A stretch of DNA of 64,000 bases, taken from the NCBI RefSeq assembly GCF_009928525.1, contig NZ_JAABOK010000003.1, positions 124,001-188,000 of the forward strand, written 5' to 3'. How positions within the stretch are numbered: position 1 is the stretch's first letter; each line of letters begins with the position of its first letter. The DNA is from Chitinophaga solisilvae. Lineage in GTDB: Bacteria > Bacteroidota > Bacteroidia > Chitinophagales > Chitinophagaceae. A program made the translations under genes and the position numbers. The notes beneath the pieces were generated by a model that saw only the letters and a program-made list of their open reading frames with translations, was not told the origin of the DNA and did no database searches. This document shows positions 24,403 through 32,675 of this stretch, piece after piece.

Positions 24403-25149
24403 TTAAGGTTGCCGCTTACGGAATTTTTCCATCTCCTGTTTTCTGATATCCCGCAGTTGCTCCAGGCTGATTTTTTCGGCATTGGCGGGTATGGTAAGAT
24501 CGTTGTCTGTTATAGATTTCAGGCTTATTTCCGTAGCAATGAAAGCGCGTTTACTGCCTTCAGCAGAAAGTACTACTCCGTTGCTGTCGGGCAGCAGGCC
24601 GTTAACCGGGGAGTAGCTGAAGGGTAAAGCGGTGGTATACCAGACGGTGTAGGAATCATCGTGTAGCTTGATGGTAGCCTTTTTGCAGGGGTATCCGGCA
24701 ATTTTCCTTGTCTTGTCACCTGCTTTGGGATCAGCGGTTACCACATAGTCTTCTTCAGCATAATAGGTTTTTTTATCATCGCCGGAAGTAGAGAATACCT
24801 GCAGGTATTTTTTATGTGCGAGGTCTGTGTATTGGGCGTTGTTGCGGAATCCCATCCGGCGCTGACCCTGAACGGCGGAATCCCGCTGCGGCCGCCTGTT
24901 GCCGAAGTCGGGCCGCTCTGTGGTAAGTTTACCGTTACCGTTGCTGAAGGTGAATAGCTGGGTGAAAGTAATTGTTTCAGGAATTTCTCTGTCGTTGTTA
25001 TCGTCTCCGCCCCGGAAGCCGCGCATCCGCTCCGGATCTGTTTTAGCAGTTACCTCGTAGGTAATGGTGCCAGACTGCTGCGCCAGCAGCGGCCCGGAAA
25101 AAGGCAATACTACAGCGGCTGTCAGGATGATACGGGATAGTTGATTCAT
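24403..25149 (-). CDS. GLPGLI family periplasmic protein
   Basis: This 248-residue protein has a signal peptide (MNQLSRIILTAAVVLPFSGPLLAQ). QQSGTITYEVTAKTDPE and YTVWYTTALPFSYSPVNGLLPDSNGVVL, where GLPGLI-like words are replaced by NGLLPDSNGVVL, fit the family. The function of the family is not known; it is recurrently next to a large outer-membrane barrel as here, which suggests a peptide or metal handling system. Both genes are transcribed away from a sensor kinase gene, and the gap holds four TTACTGTTA repeats. A near-consensus -7 (CACTTTTG) is at 25166-25173. Confidence 0.85.
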   Translation of the reverse strand: MNQLSRIILTAAVVLPFSGPLLAQQSGTITYEVTAKTDPERMRGFRGGDDNNDREIPETITFTQLFTFSNGNGKLTTERPDFGNRRPQRDSAVQGQRRMGFRNNAQYTDLAHKKYLQVFSTSGDDKKTYYAEEDYVVTADPKAGDKTRKIAGYPCKKATIKLHDDSYTVWYTTALPFSYSPVNGLLPDSNGVVLSAEGSKRAFIATEISLKSITDNDLTIPANAEKISLEQLRDIRKQEMEKFRKRQP

Positions 25150-25210
25150 AACCTGTTTTTTTATACAAAAGTGTTGCTTCCGCCGGGCTTTTTGCGTTAA
25201 AAACCATTAT

Positions 25211-25279
25211 TTACTGTTATTTACTGTTAATAGTTATCTTCCAGCGTTAATCTTCCTTATTTACTGTTAATTACTGTTA
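25211..25279. promoter_or_regulatory. four-copy TTACTGTTA direct-repeat operator
   Basis: The nonamer TTACTGTTA occurs exactly at 25211, 25221, 25261 and 25271. Each pair is spaced 10 bases and the pairs are 50 bases apart, so all four copies lie on the same helix face. They sit just upstream of the kinase promoter (25284-25317) and between it and the divergent GLPGLI/barrel operon. Tandem half-sites a helical turn apart are typical of OmpR/PhoB-type regulators, and such a regulator is encoded at 26780-27466. Binding is inferred. Confidence 0.7.
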
Positions 25280-25283
25280 AGGA

Positions 25284-25317
25284 TTTGCACCCTTTACAGG
25301 CGGATTGGATAGTTTTG
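25284..25317 (+). promoter_or_regulatory. candidate bipartite promoter of the two-component operon
   Basis: TTTG at 25284-25287 and TAGTTTTG at 25310-25317, separated by 22 bases, resemble the Bacteroidota -33/-7 pair. The ATG follows at 25338. The TTACTGTTA repeats end 4 bases before the -33 box, in an activator-like position. Confidence 0.5.
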
Positions 25318-25337
25318 TATGGATATAAAAATTATTG

Positions 25338-26759
25338 ATGCGACAACGAATCCGGAACATTCTTATCCTTATGTGTATCTGTATCCTGGGAATATTTCTT
25401 TTCCAGGCTTACTGGCTGTATAACTCCTATCGTATCCGCCAGGAGCAGTTCAGTAAAGAGATTAACGAATCGTTGCGGCAGGCGGTTTTCAGCAAGCAGT
25501 TTACAGATGTAAACAGGCGGTTTTCCGGTTTCCCCGGCTATAATCATTTTTACCGCGATAAGGATTCCAGTGGGCGTATGAAAGTGCTGATAGAAAGAAG
25601 AATAGGCCGGGGAACGATTATCAGAAACGGGCCTCCGCCATCGCTGGACAGCCTGCGGCGGGAGGCACCCTCACGGATATACGTAGACACGCTGGCCAGG
25701 CAAATTTCCGAGTTTCTCATCACCAATAACCACAACGACAGCGCCAACCTCGTTAAACTGGATTCTATCTTCCGTACTGAGCTGCACAGCCGGCAGATAG
25801 CCACCCCTTATCATCTCGACACCTTTCACATGGATTTCAGCGGGTATGAAAGAGAGAGTTTCCGGGACAGTATCCGTAAAAGAGACCGCCGCCAGACATC
25901 TAAAATACCGTTCAACCCTGCCAGCAATCTGTTTGTTCAGGCAAGTTTTGAATCTCCCCTTCAGTTTATTCTGCAGAAGATGATGTGGACGCTGCTCAGC
26001 TCTGTAATACTACTGGTGCTCACCATCCTTTGCTTCATGTACATGCTGCGCACCATCCTGAAACAGAAACGGCTTTCCGAAGTGAAGAATGACTTCATCA
26101 ACAATATGACGCATGAGCTGAAAACGCCTATCGCCACAGTGTCTGCTGCCGTAGAAGCCCTGCAGAATTTCAACGCTCTGAATGACCAGCGTAAAACGCA
26201 GACCTATCTTGATATTTCCAAAAATGAACTGCAGCGCCTGTCAGACCTGGTAGAGAAAGTACTGCATATTGCAGCAGAAGAAAAGGAAGATTTTGAACTG
26301 TTCCGGGAAGATGTTGACCTGAATGAAGTGGTAGACAATATCCTCACCAATCATCAGCTGAAAGCCACCAAACAGCTGCAGCTGAGATATGACAACAAAA
26401 TACCCGATACCACTGTTTTTGTAGACAGAACCCATCTGGCCAATGCCATCAATAACCTGGTGGATAACGCCATCAAATATTCCGGCGATCCGGTTCAGCT
26501 TTATATCCAGACCAGCATAGAAGACCGGAAGCTGAAGATCCGCGTGAAAGACAATGGCATCGGTATTCCCAGAACATACCAGGAAAATATCTTTGATAAA
26601 TTTTTCAGGGTGCCTACCGGCAACCTGCATAACGTAAAGGGCTTCGGACTCGGCCTGAGCTATGTGAAGAAAATCGTGGAAATGCATGGCGGCACCATCC
26701 GCGTTCACAGCGAGCCGGAGAAGGGCGCCGAATTTATCATCATCATCCCCGCCGCATAG
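25338..26759 (+). CDS. two-component sensor histidine kinase
   Basis: This 473-residue protein uses the ATG at 25338 (a TTG one codon earlier is also possible). It has an N-terminal membrane segment (about 6-27), an extracytoplasmic sensor of about 180 residues, a second membrane segment (about 212-235), a HisKA domain with phospho-acceptor His259 in NNMTHELKTPIATVSA, and a HATPase with NNLVDNAIKYSG, DNGIGIP and GFGLGLSYV, all intact. The regulator gene follows by 20 bases. The adjacency of the GLPGLI/barrel operon and the shared repeat region suggest this system controls outer-membrane transport. The ligand is unknown. Confidence 0.93.
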   Translation: MRQRIRNILILMCICILGIFLFQAYWLYNSYRIRQEQFSKEINESLRQAVFSKQFTDVNRRFSGFPGYNHFYRDKDSSGRMKVLIERRIGRGTIIRNGPPPSLDSLRREAPSRIYVDTLARQISEFLITNNHNDSANLVKLDSIFRTELHSRQIATPYHLDTFHMDFSGYERESFRDSIRKRDRRQTSKIPFNPASNLFVQASFESPLQFILQKMMWTLLSSVILLVLTILCFMYMLRTILKQKRLSEVKNDFINNMTHELKTPIATVSAAVEALQNFNALNDQRKTQTYLDISKNELQRLSDLVEKVLHIAAEEKEDFELFREDVDLNEVVDNILTNHQLKATKQLQLRYDNKIPDTTVFVDRTHLANAINNLVDNAIKYSGDPVQLYIQTSIEDRKLKIRVKDNGIGIPRTYQENIFDKFFRVPTGNLHNVKGFGLGLSYVKKIVEMHGGTIRVHSEPEKGAEFIIIIPAA

Positions 26760-26779
26760 CGCTATTTAAAAACAGGATT

Positions 26780-27466
26780 ATGGCAAAAGTATTACTGATA
26801 GAAGATGAGTGGCAGCTTGGCCAGATTGTGAAAGACAGCCTCGAAACACGGGGATTTGAAATGCTGTATGCAGCAGACGGAAAAGAAGGCCTGAAACTGT
26901 ATCAGCAGGAACGCCCGGACGTAGTGGTACTGGACATCATGATGCCCAATATGGACGGCTTCTCCGTTACCGCCGAAATCAGGAAACAGGACAAATTTAC
27001 CCCCATCATCTTCCTGACAGCAAAATCGCAGACCGCAGACGTCGTGAAAGGCTTTGAACTGGGAGGTAACGACTATCTCAAAAAGCCTTTCAGTATGGAT
27101 GAGCTGATTGTTCGTATAAAGGCGCTGCTGCAGCGTTTCAGCAATCAGCCCGGCGCCGCTGGTATGGAAGAAGGCTCCGTTGTTATCGGACAATACGTCT
27201 TCAACTACGCCAAGCAAACCCTTACCCGCAACAATACCACCGAATTTCTCTCTCACCGCGAAGCCGAAATACTCCGTCGCCTCCACGACAACAAAAATGA
27301 GGTGATGGAACGCAAAACCGTACTGCTGGACCTCTGGGGAGATGATAACTTCTTCAATGCCCGCAGCATGGACGTATTTATCACCAAACTACGCCGCTAC
27401 CTGAAAGACGATTCCCGCGTTCAGATTGTGAATATACGCGGGGTAGGCTACAAGTTGATATTCTAA
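26780..27466 (+). CDS. OmpR family response regulator
   Basis: This 228-residue protein has a receiver domain with phospho-acceptor Asp52 (VVVLDIMMPNMDG), acidic pocket EDE at 8-10 and the conserved Lys in LTAKSQ. A C-terminal winged helix follows (SHREAEILRRLHDNKNEVMERKTVLLDLWGDD, SMDVFITKLRRYLKDDSRVQIVNIRGVGYKL). It is the partner of the kinase upstream and the best candidate to bind the TTACTGTTA repeats. Its TAA stop codon is the first three bases of the palindrome at 27464. Confidence 0.95.
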   Translation: MAKVLLIEDEWQLGQIVKDSLETRGFEMLYAADGKEGLKLYQQERPDVVVLDIMMPNMDGFSVTAEIRKQDKFTPIIFLTAKSQTADVVKGFELGGNDYLKKPFSMDELIVRIKALLQRFSNQPGAAGMEEGSVVIGQYVFNYAKQTLTRNNTTEFLSHREAEILRRLHDNKNEVMERKTVLLDLWGDDNFFNARSMDVFITKLRRYLKDDSRVQIVNIRGVGYKLIF

Positions 27467-27598
27467 TTACGAATTACGAATTGCGAATTACGAATGTACA
27501 GCGAAGATAAAAGTGAAGACCAAAGCGGGTATTCGCCCCTGATCTTCGCATTTATCTTCGCTGTACATTCGTAATTCGCAATTCGTAATTCGTAATTA
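27464..27598. repeat. family A long palindrome, 48-bp perfect arms
   Basis: Arms at 27464-27511 and 27551-27598 pair perfectly, then continue imperfectly inward. The outer arm has the extra TTGCGAATTACG unit, mirrored in both arms. The core is ACAGCGAAGA. The first three bases are the stop codon of the response regulator, and the pheS -7 element starts 10 bases after the right end. Confidence 0.97.
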
Positions 27599-27607
27599 CT
27601 TATAGCT

Positions 27608-27615
27608 TATCTTTG
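27608..27615 (+). promoter_or_regulatory. candidate -7 promoter element for pheS
   Basis: TATCTTTG matches TAnnTTTG with only 6 bases before the ATG at 27622, which predicts a leaderless or nearly leaderless transcript. The region upstream is the right arm of a palindrome, so the promoter would have to work next to a cruciform or terminator. Confidence 0.4.
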
Positions 27616-27621
27616 TTGTTT

Positions 27622-28650
27622 ATGGAACAGTTAGTACAGCAAATAACAGCCTATAAACAGGAAATAGAGGCATTTACGCCTGCCGGTGCGGCGGATCTGG
27701 AACAGTACCGGATAAAATTTCTGGGTACAAAAGGTATAGTGAAAGCCCTTTTCGGGGAAATGAAGCAGGTACCCAACGACCGTAAGAAGGAGTTCGGACA
27801 GATACTGAATGAGTTCAAGCAGCTGGCAGAATCCCGCTATGAGCAGTTTTCCGAGCTGAAGGAAGCCACCGGCGGCAACCTGGAGGATATCGACTTTACC
27901 CTGCCGGCAGCACCACACAGGCTGGGCACCCGCCATCCTATCAGCCTGGTGCGCAACAAGATTATCCGCATATTCGAAAGACTGGGCTTTACCATTGCTG
28001 AAGGACCGGAAATAGAGGATGACTGGCACAACTTTACTGCGCTGAACCTCCCGGAGAACCATCCTGCGCGCGATATGCAGGATACTTTCTTCATCAGTAA
28101 GAACCCGGACTGGCTGTTACGTACACAAACATCTTCCGCCCAGGTGCGTGTGATGGAAGCCGGCAAACTGCCGATCCGTATCATCAGCCCCGGAAGAGTG
28201 TACCGGAATGAAACCATTTCCGCCCGTGCGCACTGCTTCTTCCACCAGGTGGAAGGTCTGTATATAGACGAAAACGTATCTTTTGCCGACCTGAAACAAA
28301 CGCTGTATCACTTTGTGAAAGAGATGTTCGGCGAAAATACCGCCGTTCGTTTCCGCCCATCCTACTTCCCGTTCACCGAGCCAAGCGCTGAAATGGATAT
28401 CTCCTGCTTTATCTGCGGAGGTACCGGCTGTTCAGTATGTAAGCAAACCGGCTGGGTAGAAATCCTGGGTTGTGGCATGGTGCACCCCAAAGTACTGGCC
28501 AATTGCGGCATTGATCCGGAAAAATATACCGGCTTTGCCTTCGGTATGGGTATAGAACGTATCACCATGCTGAAATACCAGATCAAGGACCTGCGCCTGT
28601 TCTCAGAAAACGACACCCGTTTCCTCGAGCAATTCGAAGGAACCATATAG
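27622..28650 (+). CDS. pheS: phenylalanine--tRNA ligase alpha subunit
   Basis: This 342-residue protein has the N-terminal coiled coil (about 1-85, YRIKFLGTKGIVKALFGEMK) and class II motifs: HPISLVRNKIIRIFERLGF, ARDMQDTFFI, and ISPGRVYRNETISARAHCFFHQVEGL (motif 2), then FRPSYFPFTEPSAEMD and GMGIERITMLKYQIKDLR (motif 3). A Cys cluster SCFICGGTGCSVCKQTG occurs in many bacterial PheS. It charges tRNA-Phe together with PheT, which is not in the window. A family A palindrome precedes it and a family B palindrome follows. Confidence 0.97.
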   Translation: MEQLVQQITAYKQEIEAFTPAGAADLEQYRIKFLGTKGIVKALFGEMKQVPNDRKKEFGQILNEFKQLAESRYEQFSELKEATGGNLEDIDFTLPAAPHRLGTRHPISLVRNKIIRIFERLGFTIAEGPEIEDDWHNFTALNLPENHPARDMQDTFFISKNPDWLLRTQTSSAQVRVMEAGKLPIRIISPGRVYRNETISARAHCFFHQVEGLYIDENVSFADLKQTLYHFVKEMFGENTAVRFRPSYFPFTEPSAEMDISCFICGGTGCSVCKQTGWVEILGCGMVHPKVLANCGIDPEKYTGFAFGMGIERITMLKYQIKDLRLFSENDTRFLEQFEGTI

Positions 28651-28658
28651 TATTTGAA

Positions 28659-28769
28659 ATTTGGCTATTTGAGATTTGGTTATTTAAAATGCAGCGGAGA
28701 GCGTTGCGGATATGATATACGCGAAAATCTCCGCTGCATTTTAAATAACCAAATCTCAAATAACCAAAT
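28659..28769. repeat. family B long palindrome
   Basis: The arms pair from ATTTGG inward through GAGATTTGGTTATTTAAAATGCAGCGGAGA with one mismatch. The core is GCGGAGA here rather than GCGAAGA and is matched by TCTCCGC in the other arm. The interior GCGTTGCGGATATGATATACGCG has the same orientation as the copy at 5935. It starts 8 bases after the pheS stop. Confidence 0.93.
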
Positions 28770-28785
28770 AATAAAATTCCTCCTG

Positions 28786-29634
28786 ATGATGGACTCTATT
28801 GCCGTATGCGGGGCTGGTACGATGGGTGCCGGCATAGCGCAGGTTGCGGCTGCCAATGGCTTTACCACTATCTTATTTGATATTCAGCAGCCGGGTCTTG
28901 ATAAGGCCAGGGCACAGATTGAGAAGAGCCTGTCCGCTGCGGTGGACAAGGGAAAGCTGACCGCCGCCGCGAAAGAGGAGATATTGCAGCGGATCACCTT
29001 TACCGATGCCATAGAAAACTGTGTGGCGGAGGTGATTATAGAAGCCATTGTAGAGCGTATTACCGCCAAAACAGCCTTGTTTAACCAGCTGGCGGAGATT
29101 AATTCACCTGACACCATTTTTGCCACCAATACCTCGTCGCTGTCTGTTTCAGAACTGGCGTCCGGCATCAGTGTGAACCCTTCCCGCGTGGTGGGCATGC
29201 ATTTCTTTAATCCGGCCCATCTGATGAAACTGGTGGAAGTGGTGAGTGGAAAGGATACTGCCCCTGAAACAGCCGACGCTATTTATGAACTGGCGGTAGC
29301 AATGGGCAAGATACCTGTACGTGTAAAGGATTCTCCGGGCTTTATAGTAAACCGCGTAGCACGGCATTACTACCTGGAGGCTATGTTGCTGGCAGAGCAG
29401 CGGGTGGCCGATTTCAGCGCCATTGATCAGCTGCTGGAAAATGCCGGCTTTAAAATGGGGCCATTTGCCCTGATGGACCTGATCGGCAACGATATTAACC
29501 TGGCTGTAACACAATCACTTTACGATGCGTTTAACCAGGCACACCGCTTTAAACCCAATACGCTGCAGGAACAGCGGGTAAAGGATGGAAAGCTGGGGCG
29601 TAAAACCGGACTGGGTTTTTACAGGTATGAATAA
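28786..29634 (+). CDS. 3-hydroxyacyl-CoA dehydrogenase (3-hydroxybutyryl-CoA type)
   Basis: This 282-residue protein starts at 28786 (a second ATG follows directly); the frame is open further upstream only because it runs through the palindrome. The Rossmann site is AVCGAGTMGAGIAQVAAANG, the catalytic region has ATNTSSLSVSELA and GMHFFNPAHLMKLVEVV (with the active-site His), then VKDSPGFIVNRVARHYYLEAM. The length fits the stand-alone PaaH/Hbd type, which oxidises 3-hydroxybutyryl-CoA with NAD in beta-oxidation or reverse. No partner thiolase is nearby. Confidence 0.93.
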   Translation: MMDSIAVCGAGTMGAGIAQVAAANGFTTILFDIQQPGLDKARAQIEKSLSAAVDKGKLTAAAKEEILQRITFTDAIENCVAEVIIEAIVERITAKTALFNQLAEINSPDTIFATNTSSLSVSELASGISVNPSRVVGMHFFNPAHLMKLVEVVSGKDTAPETADAIYELAVAMGKIPVRVKDSPGFIVNRVARHYYLEAMLLAEQRVADFSAIDQLLENAGFKMGPFALMDLIGNDINLAVTQSLYDAFNQAHRFKPNTLQEQRVKDGKLGRKTGLGFYRYE

Positions 29635-29692
29635 TCGCCGTGTTTTCACGGCATAAATCCGCAGAATCGCTCAAATCACGGAAATCATTAGT

Positions 29693-29700
29693 TATTTTTG
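29693..29700 (+). promoter_or_regulatory. candidate -7 promoter element for the extended SDR gene
   Basis: TATTTTTG matches TAnnTTTG, 30 bases before the ATG at 29731. No -33 TTG was recognised. Confidence 0.4.
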
Positions 29701-29730
29701 GGCCTGCAAACGTAAACGAATATAGTCTTC

Positions 29731-30738
29731 ATGATTTTAGTAACCGGCGGTACAGGGTTTTTAGGCAGTCATTTAATTCGGTCTCTGGTCAATGCAGGCA
29801 AACCTGTGAGGGCTTTATACCGCAGGCAACCTTCTCCCCTGCTGCAGGACATTTCCGGCAAAATAGAATGGGTACAGGGCGATATACTGGACGTATGCGC
29901 GCTGGAAGATGCGATGGAAGGCGTTTCACAGGTATATCACTGTGCAGCGGTGGTTTCCTTTGCCCCCGGAGATGCCGCTGATCTCATGAAAATAAATGTG
30001 GAAGGTACCGCCAATGTGGTGAACCTGGCCCTCGACGCTGGTGTGCATAAGCTGTTGTATGTAAGCTCTGTGGCTGCCATCGGAAGGGCGAAAGAAGGTG
30101 CGCATATCGATGAGGAATGTGAATGGGAAGACAGCAGGCATAATTCCCGCTACAGCATCAGCAAATACCAGGGAGAACTGGAAATCTGGAGAGGCATAGC
30201 AGAAGGGCTGGACGCGGTAATGGTCAATCCTTCCATTATCCTTGGCGGCGGATTCTGGGAAGACGGCTCCGGAGCCCTGTTCAAAAATGCCTGGAAGGAA
30301 TTTCCCTACTATACCGAAGGCATCAATGGATTTGTAGATGTCAGGGATGTGGTATCGGTGATGATACAGCTGATGGACGGCCCTGTCAGCGGTGAACGCT
30401 TTATTCTCTCAGCAGACAACTGGAGCTACCGGCAGCTCTTCACCACCATGGCGCAGGCGATGGGTAAAAAGCCGCCGCATAGGGAAGCAAAGCCCTGGAT
30501 GGCTGAGATAGTATGGCGGGTAGAAAAACTGAAGGGAATGATGACCGGTAAAAAGCCGCTGATAACAAAAGAAACGGCGCATACCGCCCAGATGAAGGTA
30601 TATTACAACAATCACAAAATATTAACCGCACTGCCGGACTTCCGTTTCCGGCCATTGGCGCAATCCATCCGGGAACTATCGGCCGAATTTGTACAGGGCC
30701 GCCAGGATGCTGTTACCTCAGCAGCAGTGCAGCAATAG
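29731..30738 (+). CDS. extended SDR, NAD-dependent epimerase/dehydratase family
   Basis: This 335-residue protein opens with MILVTGGTGFLGSHLIRSL, the TGxxGxxG NAD(P) site. The catalytic Tyr and Lys are in YSISKYQGELE, after VSSVAAIG with the Ser. The sequence most resembles the dihydroflavonol reductase/NAD-epimerase-like group in Bacteroidota, whose substrates are unknown. Its last 26 bases overlap the convergent lipoprotein gene, so the two transcripts would be antisense at their ends. Confidence 0.88.
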   Translation: MILVTGGTGFLGSHLIRSLVNAGKPVRALYRRQPSPLLQDISGKIEWVQGDILDVCALEDAMEGVSQVYHCAAVVSFAPGDAADLMKINVEGTANVVNLALDAGVHKLLYVSSVAAIGRAKEGAHIDEECEWEDSRHNSRYSISKYQGELEIWRGIAEGLDAVMVNPSIILGGGFWEDGSGALFKNAWKEFPYYTEGINGFVDVRDVVSVMIQLMDGPVSGERFILSADNWSYRQLFTTMAQAMGKKPPHREAKPWMAEIVWRVEKLKGMMTGKKPLITKETAHTAQMKVYYNNHKILTALPDFRFRPLAQSIRELSAEFVQGRQDAVTSAAVQQ

Positions 30739-31390
30739 CAGCCGCCAGGGTTGTCTGCAGCGCAGGATGGGAATCCTTACTTACCCATATACGGGGCTTT
30801 TCTCCCGGAATTACCGCCGCCACGGGCTGCCCGCGGTACTGGAATTCAAAACATATCTTTTCGTAGGAATTTACCTTGCCGAAGCGGTTATGGGCCGTAA
30901 TACGTATATCCGTGTCAGTACAACGGAGTATGCCGGCTGCATTATTGTTGTTCAGCTCCATGTAGGTGGGCGACTTCAATATCATTTCCCAGCGTTTTAA
31001 GGGCTCATTCCGGGCGCCGTTGATAAGAGTGTAGCTTATGGGCGCATCAGGCGCTAAATCGTTTAAAGCAGCCGGTAAGGAGTGGTTATTGAAGGCCACA
31101 CGGGTAGTATTCATGGTTTGTACCAGTATCCGTTCGTCATTGCCGGTTACATAAAAATTAAAGGGATTACCCGGCGATTTGATAAAGCTACCCATACCCT
31201 CAGCGATGCCGTTTTTACGGGAGGTAGTATTCCAGGAGCCGAAACTGATGGTTTTGGCAGTGAGCCAGCCATCGTGAATTTTCACCGGCCATTCCAGGTC
31301 ATTGCTATAGAGGTTACCGGGGTTTTTTAACTGCCTGGGGGCGCTGCATGCGGTAAGGATAAGCAGCAGACAGATGATGAGATGTTTCAT
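30713..31390 (-). CDS. lipoprotein of unknown function
   Basis: This 225-residue protein has the signal MKHLIICLLLILTAC (Cys15 lipidated). The mature part is rich in beta strands and Asn (NPFNFYVTGNDERILVQTMNTTRVAFNNHSL). The C-terminus is hydrophobic (PALQTTLAAAIAALLLR), which is unusual for a lipoprotein and could be a second membrane contact. I do not recognise a domain. The end overlaps the SDR gene by 26 bases. It is preceded by palindrome 31421-31528 that follows the LpxD-like gene. Confidence 0.65.
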   Translation of the reverse strand: MKHLIICLLLILTACSAPRQLKNPGNLYSNDLEWPVKIHDGWLTAKTISFGSWNTTSRKNGIAEGMGSFIKSPGNPFNFYVTGNDERILVQTMNTTRVAFNNHSLPAALNDLAPDAPISYTLINGARNEPLKRWEMILKSPTYMELNNNNAAGILRCTDTDIRITAHNRFGKVNSYEKICFEFQYRGQPVAAVIPGEKPRIWVSKDSHPALQTTLAAAIAALLLR

Positions 31391-31420
31391 GTGATGTTGG
31401 CGGTTTGGGAGTTAAATTAC

Positions 31421-31528
31421 GAATTACGAATTGCGAATTACGAATGAGGTACGGAGATTGGTGGAAATATTTTAAAATAATTCCGCTCCTGTCTCCGCAC
31501 CTTATTCGTAATTCGCAATTCGCAATTC
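31421..31528. repeat. family A palindrome
   Basis: GAATTACGAATTGCGAATTACGAAT pairs with its mirror with a few mismatches; the left side carries one extra 7-base unit. The core is TACGGAGA / TCTCCGCA. The right interior ATTCCGCTCCTGTCTCCGC (31480-31498) aligns without gaps to the interior of the family B copy at 45705. It ends 7 bases from the stop of the LpxD-like gene. Confidence 0.9.
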
Positions 31529-31535
31529 AACAGTA

Positions 31536-32480
31536 TTAAATTCCTTTCACTTTCTCCCAGATCTCCGGAATACGTTTGATCCAGTTTAACTCTTTCTTCC
31601 TGGCGCGGGCATCTTCAGCAGGGGTGCCGAAGTAAACTTTGCCTGCTTCGAGATCGCCGGGTACGCCGCTTTGTGCGAGCACGACGGCGCCCTTACCGAT
31701 AGTAAGATCTTTATTCACTCCTACCTGGCCCCAGAGAATTACGTTGTCTTCGATGATGGTTTTGCCGGCGATACCAACCTGGGCGGCAAAGAGGCAGTTC
31801 CTGCCAATAACAACGCCGTGGCCAACGTGGATCATGTTATCCAATTTGGTACCCTGACCGATGATGGTATCTCCACTCACGCCCTTGTCGATGGTACAGC
31901 CTGCGCCAATCTCTACATCGTTTTCAATAATTACCCTGCCGCAACTTAGCATCTTGTCGTACATCACTTCACGTTCAGCTCTCTTCTTGAAGTAAAAAGC
32001 ATCTGCACCGAGTACGGTACCGGCATGAATGATCACATTGTCGCCGATAACGGTGTGGTCATAAATGGTTACGTTAGGATGAATCAGACAGTTGCTGCCA
32101 ATGCGCACATGATTGCCAATGAATACGTTAGGTTGTATCACGGTGCCTTCTCCTATTACTGCGGAATCACTGACGGATTTGGTGGCAGGTTCAAACGGGC
32201 GAAAGCGCTTCACCAGTTTTACGTAAGCACTGAAAGGATCGTCGAGCACCAGTAACGCCTTACCTGCAGGTACGTCCACTTTTTTGTTGATGATGATAAT
32301 GGTTGCTGCGGAGTTCAGACTGGCGTTGTAATATTTTTCAAAGTCTACGAAGGATATATCTCCAGGTGTAACCTTATGTATTTCGTTGATGCCTGACGCC
32401 ATCAGCTGATTGTCGCCAACCAGCTCTGCGCCTATGTATGCCGCGATTTCCGTTATCGCAACGGGTACTTCGAACTTCAT
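31536..32480 (-). CDS. LpxD-like left-handed beta-helix acyltransferase
   Basis: This 314-residue protein has an N-terminal LpxD-type domain (1-100: IAAYIGAELVGDNQLMASGINEIHKVTPGDISFVD) and about ten hexapeptide repeats (AVIGEGTVIQPNVFIGNHVRIG onward), with HVGHGVVIG near the catalytic His region. LpxD adds the second 3-hydroxyacyl chain in lipid A. The length is shorter than E. coli LpxD (341), and usual companions lpxC, fabZ and lpxA are absent here. Many Bacteroidota have a second, solitary LpxD-like gene, so this may be the paralogue rather than the essential enzyme. I therefore leave the symbol blank. Confidence 0.82.
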   Translation of the reverse strand: MKFEVPVAITEIAAYIGAELVGDNQLMASGINEIHKVTPGDISFVDFEKYYNASLNSAATIIIINKKVDVPAGKALLVLDDPFSAYVKLVKRFRPFEPATKSVSDSAVIGEGTVIQPNVFIGNHVRIGSNCLIHPNVTIYDHTVIGDNVIIHAGTVLGADAFYFKKRAEREVMYDKMLSCGRVIIENDVEIGAGCTIDKGVSGDTIIGQGTKLDNMIHVGHGVVIGRNCLFAAQVGIAGKTIIEDNVILWGQVGVNKDLTIGKGAVVLAQSGVPGDLEAGKVYFGTPAEDARARKKELNWIKRIPEIWEKVKGI

Positions 32481-32515
32481 ATGATCTCTGTTGTTGAATG
32501 ATGATTAAAGTGCAA

Positions 32516-32548
32516 CAAAGGTAGTAAATCGGAGAACGTAACACGCAA
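32516..32548 (-). promoter_or_regulatory. candidate bipartite promoter of the LpxD-like gene
   Basis: On the minus strand TTG (32546-32548) and TACCTTTG (32516-32523) are separated by 22 bases, close to the usual spacing. The ATG is at 32480. Confidence 0.5.
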
Positions 32549-32675
32549 TTTTAGGTGACAGGATGATCTCAACAGGGATGTTTCAGACTGCTGTTATCCA
32601 CAATTATTTTAGTAGTGTGAATAAAATTTTTTGTAAATTTTTTCTTTTGTCATGAAATTCTTTTTAATATTGTGT

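Noticed and set aside
28654..28785. Extended N-terminus of the hydroxyacyl-CoA dehydrogenase
   Set aside because: The extra residues are the translation of a family B palindrome, which is open in that frame; the NAD-binding Gly motif begins right after 28786.
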